This document shows positions 32,540 through 39,641 of a DNA stretch of 39,641 nt, one piece after another (position 1 is the stretch's first letter; each line of letters starts with the position of its first letter). Under the pieces are notes generated by a model that was not told where the DNA came from, ran no database searches, and saw nothing but the letters and a program-made list of their open reading frames with translations. Both the position numbers and the translations under genes were made by a program. The DNA lies in assembly GCF_900162815.1 (NCBI RefSeq), contig NZ_FUGD01000062.1, positions 1-39,641 of the forward strand. Direction: 5' to 3'. The DNA comes from Psychrobacter pasteurii (GTDB lineage Bacteria > Pseudomonadota > Gammaproteobacteria > Pseudomonadales > Moraxellaceae).

Positions 32540-33730
32540 TTAACTCCACAACCCTTCAGGATATATAAGCTCCCTATCGATGGTAGGATAGCCCTCAAAC
32601 TCAAGAGTAATGCCAGAATCTGCCGGTGTTAAATGACACATCGCCCCTAAAGGGAAGCTCTGCTTACGAGCCACATGCCCAAAAGGTAATCCTGTATATA
32701 TCGGCAAACCTGTGACTTGGCTCAAATGCTCAATCACTGCGGCCAGGTTATAACGGGCATCATAACTGTCTTCTCCTGCCCCGCTAAATGCCCCTAGCAT
32801 AATGGCCTGCTGATTCTTGAAAGCTCCTGATAGATATAAGCTATACAGCATACGCTCTACTTGATACGGCTGCTCACCCACCTCTTCTAAAAATACGATG
32901 CCCCCTTTGGGATTGGGCAGATAAGCACTGCCTGCCAGCGCAGAGACCACACTTAAGTTACCGCCCCATAGCACCCCACTAAGCGGAGTGGATAAGGTTG
33001 TATTGGTTTGCTGAGGTAAGTTGATTTTAAGATTGGGGTTGGTAATCGCTTCTACAAAACCTTGGCAGCTGACGATATCTGGCTTCTTTTTACCAAACTC
33101 TGTGTATAACATGGGCGCAGCTAGGCTACTCATGTTACCTTGTGCCAATAGAGCGCACTGTAAAGCAGTAATATCGCTAAATCCTGCCAAGATACTGCCC
33201 TTATCTTTCATAAGCCTGCCCAAGCTTTTCCAGTCGACAGACTCTAAGATCCGAATGGCGCCATAACCGCCTCTGGCAGCGAGCAATAACTTGGGTGCTT
33301 CAATAGCGCCTGTGGCCATATTTTGTAAATCGCTAGCCCGCTGCTGATCCGTTCCGCCAAAGCGTAAGTACTGACGGCGGGTAATCTCTGGGTTTTTAAT
33401 ATCAAATCCGGCACAAGCTAGACGCTGCAATCCTAAGACATTACGGCTGTCGTCTACCCCAGTATTTGAGCTGGCGAATATGCGAGTGGGAATAGTTGGT
33501 GATTTGCACTGACTCAAGTTTTTTATAGAACCGCCAAGATTGGTGGTGTCTTCAGCTGTGCCCATCAAGCTACTGGCTGCCAAAGCACTATTGGAATGAT
33601 AAAGCAGCCCCAACCCTCCTATTCCTAAGGTGGTCAGCTCTAAAAACCGTCTTCTATTTAAGGGAGCAGACTGTGCCTTAATATCCACCCCTTGTTTTTT
33701 AAAGCTTTGTAGAATCTCTTCTTCACTCAT
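32540..33730 (-). CDS. ldcA: LD-carboxypeptidase (S66), Tat-exported
   Basis: A 396-residue serine peptidase of family S66 that cleaves the L-Lys/mDAP-D-Ala bond of peptidoglycan tetrapeptides. A twin-arginine signal (NRRRFLELTTLGIGGLG) sits at about residues 27-45, so the enzyme should be periplasmic. Conserved parts: ARGGYGAIRILE, GFSDITALQCAL (nucleophile Ser), VFLEEVGEQPYQVERML (Glu) and GLPFGHVARKQ (His). A start at 33736 is possible, but the AAGAG string is better spaced for 33730. Classical LdcA is cytoplasmic, so the Tat signal is of note. Confidence 0.86.
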   Translation of the reverse strand: MSEEEILQSFKKQGVDIKAQSAPLNRRRFLELTTLGIGGLGLLYHSNSALAASSLMGTAEDTTNLGGSIKNLSQCKSPTIPTRIFASSNTGVDDSRNVLGLQRLACAGFDIKNPEITRRQYLRFGGTDQQRASDLQNMATGAIEAPKLLLAARGGYGAIRILESVDWKSLGRLMKDKGSILAGFSDITALQCALLAQGNMSSLAAPMLYTEFGKKKPDIVSCQGFVEAITNPNLKINLPQQTNTTLSTPLSGVLWGGNLSVVSALAGSAYLPNPKGGIVFLEEVGEQPYQVERMLYSLYLSGAFKNQQAIMLGAFSGAGEDSYDARYNLAAVIEHLSQVTGLPIYTGLPFGHVARKQSFPLGAMCHLTPADSGITLEFEGYPTIDRELIYPEGLWS

Positions 33731-35195
<1,465 letters not shown>

Positions 35196-35214
35196 GTATT
35201 TTTGACTTGATGTA

Positions 35215-35250
35215 AAAAACCCCCGTATCTGATTGGATGCGGGGGTTTTT
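35215..35250. terminator. Bidirectional terminator between hemB and ompW
   Basis: A-run, CCCCCG / CGGGGG stem with a 14-base loop and T-run. It sits between convergent hemB and ompW and can serve both. Confidence 0.88.
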
Positions 35251-35307
35251 ATTTCAGCCTGCTTATTTAGTCATTTAAACTTAAGCTGACTTTATTAACA
35301 AGCTAGA

Positions 35308-35931
35308 TTAGAAGCGTTGTACGTAAGAGATACCATATACCCATGGGTTGATTTCTGCTTTACCCGCTTTTTGACCGTCTAGCTTAACATCTGGTTCAAG
35401 GTCGATATAACGAGCATCTAAACGAACTGCGTCAGTTTCATTGATTTTAAAATCAACGCCTGCGTGACCAGCAACGCCCCAGCTGTCTTTAATTTTTAAA
35501 TCAACACCATTCACACCTGAGCGCTCTTTGAAGAAAGTAGTATAGTTTGCACCCACGCCAACAAATGGCTTCACGTTCGCGTGTACATTATCGAAGTGGT
35601 ACTGTAGTGATAGGGTTGGTGGTAAAAGCTGAGTTTTCGCCTCTCTCATGCCAACACGTGGCACATCGATGATGATGTCATGATGGAATGGTAGAGCAGC
35701 TAATAGCTCAACACCCACATTATCTGCTACAAAGTATTCAGCAGTAAGCGTTGGACGTACGTCAGGATCGATATGGTCAATGCCAATATCACCTAAACTA
35801 CCATTTTTACTGTCTGGCTCTACGTGGCCAACACCCACGCCCACAGTCCAAGTACCTGCAGTTTCTGCCATTGCAGTCATGCTTAGACCAGCAGCGATAG
35901 CAGCCATTAAAAATGCTTGACGTTTAATCAT
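35308..35931 (-). CDS. ompW: OmpW-family outer membrane protein
   Basis: A 207-residue OmpW porin: signal peptide MIKRQAFLMAAIAAGLSMTA cleaved near AMA, then alternating strands of an eight-stranded barrel. Family motifs include the TWTVGVGVGHVEPDSKNG start, the ELLAALPFHHDI segment, LLPPTLSLQYHF and the final aromatic YVQRF. OmpW proteins form narrow hydrophobic channels and change with salt, iron and stress. Monocistronic. Confidence 0.93.
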   Translation of the reverse strand: MIKRQAFLMAAIAAGLSMTAMAETAGTWTVGVGVGHVEPDSKNGSLGDIGIDHIDPDVRPTLTAEYFVADNVGVELLAALPFHHDIIIDVPRVGMREAKTQLLPPTLSLQYHFDNVHANVKPFVGVGANYTTFFKERSGVNGVDLKIKDSWGVAGHAGVDFKINETDAVRLDARYIDLEPDVKLDGQKAGKAEINPWVYGISYVQRF

Positions 35932-36302
35932 AGTTTCCTCAACTTAGTTGTTTAAGTACTGGGTAAAAATGCTAAATTTACTTCAATAAGTTAATGCATC
36001 CATTCATCAACATCAAAGCGTTAGAGTTTTGCGCTTATCTAACTCCTTGGTTGTATTATATTACAAAGCCATACATAGAGTAAGGTGTTGATTACAAAAA
36101 AAACGACTTTATAGTCGAGTTTGTAACTGGTCAATAAGTTTGCATAGATTTGGTTGTGATTTTAAAGTGAACCCCTATAATAACCACTCGATAATTTTGC
36201 AATTCCAAAGCTGATTTCGACCCCCTATTCATCGTTTCAACAACCCCCTAATTTATCCCGTTGTCCAATCTTTATTGTTAGTCATATAAAAAAAGGTGTG
36301 CC
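35932..36302. other. Divergent region between ompW and rep
   Basis: AT-rich, without ORF. A small hairpin CGACTTTATAGTCG lies at 36103-36116. Promoters for both genes should be here, but no box was clear enough to call. Confidence 0.35.
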
Positions 36303-38342
36303 ATGAGTAAGCTTAACCCCAAACAACAAGAGGCCATGACTTATGTGTCTGGTCCCCTCCTCGTTTTAGCGGGTGCAGGCTCAGGTAAAACTTCAGTCAT
36401 TACCCAAAAAATCGCTTATCTTATTGAGCAGTGTAATATCCCTGCCGAGCGCATTACTGCGGTGACCTTTACCAACAAAGCGGCCCGTGAAATGAAGGCC
36501 CGTGTCACCTCGCTTATGCCCAAAGAAAAGACCCGCGGTCTTACTGTGTCGACTTTCCACCAATTTGGACTACAGTTTTTGCGTTATGAGCTGCTACATA
36601 CCCCATTAAAAGGCAACTTCTCTATCATGGATGCTGATGACAGTAAGCGTCTGTTGATGGAGCTGATGATGCGTGACAACTTGTCAGGCGCAGAAAGTCG
36701 CGAGCTTGTCGGCAAGGCCATTAAGTTTATTTCTGATTGGAAAAACGATCTGATTGAACCTGACAAAGCGATGGAGACGCTTGATGACCCAGAGGATATG
36801 CTTTTTGCTAACCTTTATGCTTTGTATGAGCGCAACTTGCGTGCTTACAACGCCGTTGACTTTGATGACCTGATTGTCTTGCCAGCCAAAATATTACGCG
36901 AAAACCAACAACTACGTGATAAGTGGCAAAACCGTATTCGCTACTTATTGGTCGACGAGTATCAAGATACCAACACCGCCCAGTACGAGCTGATTAAATT
37001 GATTGTGGGGCCAACCGGTAAGTTCACCGTAGTAGGTGATGACGACCAATCTATTTATGCTTGGCGTGGAGCTCGCCCAGAGAACATGGCGCTGCTCAAA
37101 GAAGATTTCCCAAAGCTAAAAGTCATTAAGCTTGAACAAAACTACCGCTCGACCAACCGTATTTTGAATGCGGCCAACACCGTGATTATGAATAACGAGC
37201 ACTTATTTGAAAAAGCACTGTGGTCAGATAAAGGTCAGGGCGAGAAAATTCGTATTATTAACTGTCGCAACGATGATGATGAAGCAGAGCGTGTGGCCAA
37301 AGAAATTGTGGCGCACAAGCTGCGCAATGGGAATGAGTGGGAGCAGTATGCGGTGCTATATCGCAGTAACTTCCAAGCCCGTATGCTTGAAGCTCAGCTG
37401 CGACAGTTCCAAGTACCCTACAAGCTCTCTGGCGGTCAATCCTTCTTTGCTCGTAGTGAAATTAAGGACGTCATGGGCTACCTGCGCCTTATTTTAAACC
37501 CTGAAGATGACAGTGCTTTTTTACGGATCGTAAATACCCCAAAACGAGGGCTTGGACCTGCAACACTTGAAAAATTGGGTCTATTCTCTCAAGAGCACAG
37601 TATTTCTCTACTGGCCTCTTGTACCCACGGCGGTTTGCCACATGTGTTGCCGACCAAAGCGTATAGCACCCTAAAAGAGTTTGGTGACTTCATCGAGCAC
37701 TATACTCGCGAGCTGGATCAGCACCCAGACCCAGTGCCTTTAGTACGTCAAATGATTGATGAAACGGGCTATATCGACTTTGTGCGTAGTGACTCAAAAA
37801 CGCCGCAGCAAGAAAAAGGGCGCCTAGATAACATCGAAGTGCTTTATAGCAGTATTCAAGCCTTAATCAATCGCGCCGAGGATGATGACGATAAGACCAT
37901 TGATGCAGTAATTCGTAAGCTGGTACTGCTTGATATGCTTGAGCAGCAGCAAGAAGAAGAGAACACCAATAAAGTGAACTTGATGACCTTACACGCTGCT
38001 AAAGGCTTGGAGTTCGATTTTGTGTATATCATGGGCTTAGAAGAGGAGCTACTGCCGCACCGTAACTCCATCATCGCTGAGACCATTGAAGAAGAGCGCC
38101 GCTTAATGTATGTGGGCATTACTCGTGCCCGTCGTGAGCTAACGCTAACTTTAGCCGCTCAGCGCCGTGGCGGTGGTCAGATGCGTACCACTACTCAAAG
38201 TCGTTTCTTAGAGGAGTTGCCAGAAGAGCATTTAGACTGGCCTGCTAACGCCAAGAAGAAAAAGGCTGAGCGTGACCCTACTGTGGTCGCCAATGAGTAT
38301 ATGTCTAATATTAAAGCCCTACTGAAAAAGAAAAATCAGTAA
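36303..38342 (+). CDS. rep: ATP-dependent DNA helicase Rep
   Basis: A 679-residue superfamily 1 3'-5' helicase. All motifs are present in order: Walker A GAGSGKTSVI, motif Ia TFTNKAAREMK, motif II LLVDEYQDTN, motif III GDDDQSIYAWRGARPEN, motif IV EQNYRST, motif V LMTLHAAKGLEFDFVYIMG, motif VI RRLMYVGITRARREL. The length and the C-terminal Lys-rich tail fit Rep more than UvrD. It helps replication forks pass protein blocks. Ribosome site AAAAGGTG. Confidence 0.95.
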   Translation: MSKLNPKQQEAMTYVSGPLLVLAGAGSGKTSVITQKIAYLIEQCNIPAERITAVTFTNKAAREMKARVTSLMPKEKTRGLTVSTFHQFGLQFLRYELLHTPLKGNFSIMDADDSKRLLMELMMRDNLSGAESRELVGKAIKFISDWKNDLIEPDKAMETLDDPEDMLFANLYALYERNLRAYNAVDFDDLIVLPAKILRENQQLRDKWQNRIRYLLVDEYQDTNTAQYELIKLIVGPTGKFTVVGDDDQSIYAWRGARPENMALLKEDFPKLKVIKLEQNYRSTNRILNAANTVIMNNEHLFEKALWSDKGQGEKIRIINCRNDDDEAERVAKEIVAHKLRNGNEWEQYAVLYRSNFQARMLEAQLRQFQVPYKLSGGQSFFARSEIKDVMGYLRLILNPEDDSAFLRIVNTPKRGLGPATLEKLGLFSQEHSISLLASCTHGGLPHVLPTKAYSTLKEFGDFIEHYTRELDQHPDPVPLVRQMIDETGYIDFVRSDSKTPQQEKGRLDNIEVLYSSIQALINRAEDDDDKTIDAVIRKLVLLDMLEQQQEEENTNKVNLMTLHAAKGLEFDFVYIMGLEEELLPHRNSIIAETIEEERRLMYVGITRARRELTLTLAAQRRGGGQMRTTTQSRFLEELPEEHLDWPANAKKKKAERDPTVVANEYMSNIKALLKKKNQ

Positions 38343-38407
38343 GCCAAAAGTTTGGGGTTACAAACAGTAACCACGAATCTATCTAAATATATGTATAGTT
38401 GCTCACT
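38343..38407. repeat. Left end region of the IS607-type element with hairpin
   Basis: GGTTAC and GTAACC (38356-38372) form a hairpin between the rep stop and the recombinase gene. IS607 elements have no inverted repeats at their ends, so the exact left boundary cannot be set. The hairpin could also end rep transcripts. Confidence 0.3.
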
Positions 38408-39022
38408 ATGAGTAAATTATCAAGCATAAAACAAGCAGCTAATCAGTTAGGCGTTTCTGTCTCAACTCTACGAAGATGGGATGAGACAGGTGTGCTTGTC
38501 GCCCAAAGAACACCCAAAGGCCATCGTCGGTATGACTTATCTAAAATAAACCCAAACCTGACTCGTAATAAGGTGGAGCAACAACGTAAAACCATAGCTT
38601 ACGCTCGTGTTTCGAGTCATGACCAAAAATCAGACTTACAGCGTCAGATTGAAATGCTTGAGCTGTACTGCTCTGCTCAAGGTTGGTCATTCGAGGTGAT
38701 TAGCGATCTAGGTAGTGGTATGAACTATCATAAAAAAGGCTTAAAACGCCTGCTTGATGATATTTTAGACAACAAAATAGACAGGCTGGTGCTAACTCAT
38801 AAAGATAGATTACTGCGTTTTGGGGCAGAACTTGTTTTTGCTTTGTGTGAAGCTCGTCAAGTTGAAGTTGTTATCATTAATCAGGGTGAAAACTTATCGT
38901 TTGAAGAAGAGTTGGCGCAAGACGTACTTGAGATTATCACTGTTTTTTCAGCAAGACTTTATGGTTCACCTAGTAAGAAGAATAAAAAGCTCATTGAAGC
39001 AGTTAAGGCAAGTTTAGAATGA
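38408..39022 (+). CDS. tnpA: IS607-family serine recombinase
   Basis: A 204-residue transposase: N-terminal MerR-like HTH (IKQAANQLGVSVSTLRRWDE) and a serine resolvase domain with YARVSSHDQKSDLQRQIE (catalytic Ser), DLGSGMNYHKKGLKRLL and VLTHKDRLLRFG. This HTH-first order marks IS607 TnpA. It starts at the ATG 38408; an upstream TTG at 38399 is less likely. It overlaps tnpB by four bases (ATGA). Confidence 0.9.
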   Translation: MSKLSSIKQAANQLGVSVSTLRRWDETGVLVAQRTPKGHRRYDLSKINPNLTRNKVEQQRKTIAYARVSSHDQKSDLQRQIEMLELYCSAQGWSFEVISDLGSGMNYHKKGLKRLLDDILDNKIDRLVLTHKDRLLRFGAELVFALCEARQVEVVIINQGENLSFEEELAQDVLEIITVFSARLYGSPSKKNKKLIEAVKASLE

Positions 39023-39369
39023 TACGAGGCCATGTCATTGAGCTTACTCCAAACAACAAGCAAGCGACCTATTTTGCTAATGCTTGCGGTATAGCTCGTC
39101 TTGCCTATAACTGGGCGTTAGCTCAGTGGCAACGACAGTATGCTCAAGATAAAGCCTATCGTGATGCTTGTCATATTATGGGTATTGACGTTGATGAAAG
39201 CAAATTACTAAAGCCTACCCAAGGCAAGCTACGCAAACAATTAAACGCCATTAAGCGTGATAAGTACCCATTCATGCTTGAGGTGACGAAATGTGCCCCA
39301 CAACTTAATGCCTGTCAGTTAAGAGATTTTATCACCGGTCGCCGTAAAACCACCCACTTCAGGGCATAG
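39019..39369 (+). pseudogene. tnpB: tnpB (OrfB), cut after the N-terminal domain
   Basis: A 116-residue frame: IELTPNNKQATYFANACGIARLAYNWALAQW and the segment KYPFMLEVTKCAPQ are the N-terminal OrfB/TnpB domain. The RuvC-like nuclease core and zinc finger are missing: the frame ends in FRA and a stop where an IS4-type element begins (AGGGCATAGGTATCTACAC, from about 39361). TnpB is the RNA-guided nuclease partner of IS607/IS605 elements; this copy cannot be active. Confidence 0.8.
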
Positions 39370-39641
39370 GTATCTACACAATTTATCAGTAAGCATAAAT
39401 TTGATAAAATAGCGCAGTATGGCATAGATAAAATGGAGCTAGATACGAGGCTCATCAAACGATATCAACAACTCGTACACAATCACACTCACCCAAACGG
39501 TTATCTACATGCTGGTATGAAAGCAACTATGGATACTAAAAGCAGTTTTGCTCAGACCCAAGCGTTATGGCGATTTGTGCATAATGACAACATCAGCTAT
39601 CAAGAGCTTAGTAAGCCGTTACTTGAAAACAGCTTACAAGG
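39361..39641 (+). CDS. IS4-type transposase, 5' part, runs off the window
   Basis: In frame after the tnpB stop the sequence encodes FDKIAQYGIDKMELDTRL, then IKRYQQLVHN, and AQTQALWRFVHNDNISYQEL. This resembles the N-terminus of IS4/Tn5-type DDE transposases (the pattern ADLGDARLNKRL, then TKAAYRFFDN). An ATG at 39433 is possible, but similarity starts upstream, so the true start is unsure. The gene continues past 39641. The left IS end is taken to lie near 39361. Confidence 0.6.

Overview
The window looks like a chromosomal segment of a Psychrobacter-like member of the Moraxellaceae (Gammaproteobacteria). This is inferred from gene content, moderate GC, and protein types such as OmpW, Rep, Mg-type HemB and System I cytochrome c maturation. 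No rRNA gene or complete tRNA gene was seen. Core genes are broken up by a dense accessory region that carries metal resistance, several insertion sequences (IS) and a small mobile island.

Left part (1-12.2 kb): a remnant of a polysaccharide-export (Wza-like) gene, a secreted CHAP amidase, a zinc/cobalt/cadmium CDF exporter, a complete IS5-type element plus two related end sequences, and a cadR-cadA pair around a MerR-type promoter. These are followed by ccmF-ccmG-ccmH-ccmI (late cytochrome c maturation) and lspA. ccmABCDE are not in the window. A dispersed intergenic repeat occurs at about 2.3 kb and 11.9 kb; the second copy appears to interrupt a small gene.

Middle part (12.2-22.5 kb): a mercury operon, merR-merT-merP-merC-merA, all on the minus strand. 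Beside it lie a 5'-truncated copB next to a long hairpin, and a DUF305 membrane protein. A complete IS66-type element (tnpABC) then cuts off a lipoprotein gene that follows a lipoprotein serpin gene. After these come a truncated FrmR/RcnR-type repressor gene, a small monooxygenase-like gene with a perfect dyad upstream, and an internally deleted IS3-type element.

Island (23.1-30.0 kb): AlpA-type regulator, a cysteine-cluster protein resembling Gp3-type recombination directionality factors, YqaJ exonuclease, DUF932 protein, a small split zinc-ribbon protein with a hydrophobic middle, an inovirus-Gp2/YagK-YfjJ HUH replication protein, and an unrecognised protein with a C-terminal ribbon-helix-helix. 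Most genes in the leftward block are followed by their own hairpin. A possible tRNA-Leu 3'-end fragment and a strong terminator mark the right edge. No integrase or capsid gene is visible, so this may be a satellite-like element or the remains of one.

Right part (30-39.6 kb): apparently resident genes: a YeeE/YedE sulfur-compound transporter, an acidic protein with a duplicated helix, a Tat-type LD-carboxypeptidase, hemB, ompW and rep. The window ends in an IS607-type recombinase gene with a tnpB that is cut by the start of an IS4-type transposase gene running off the edge.
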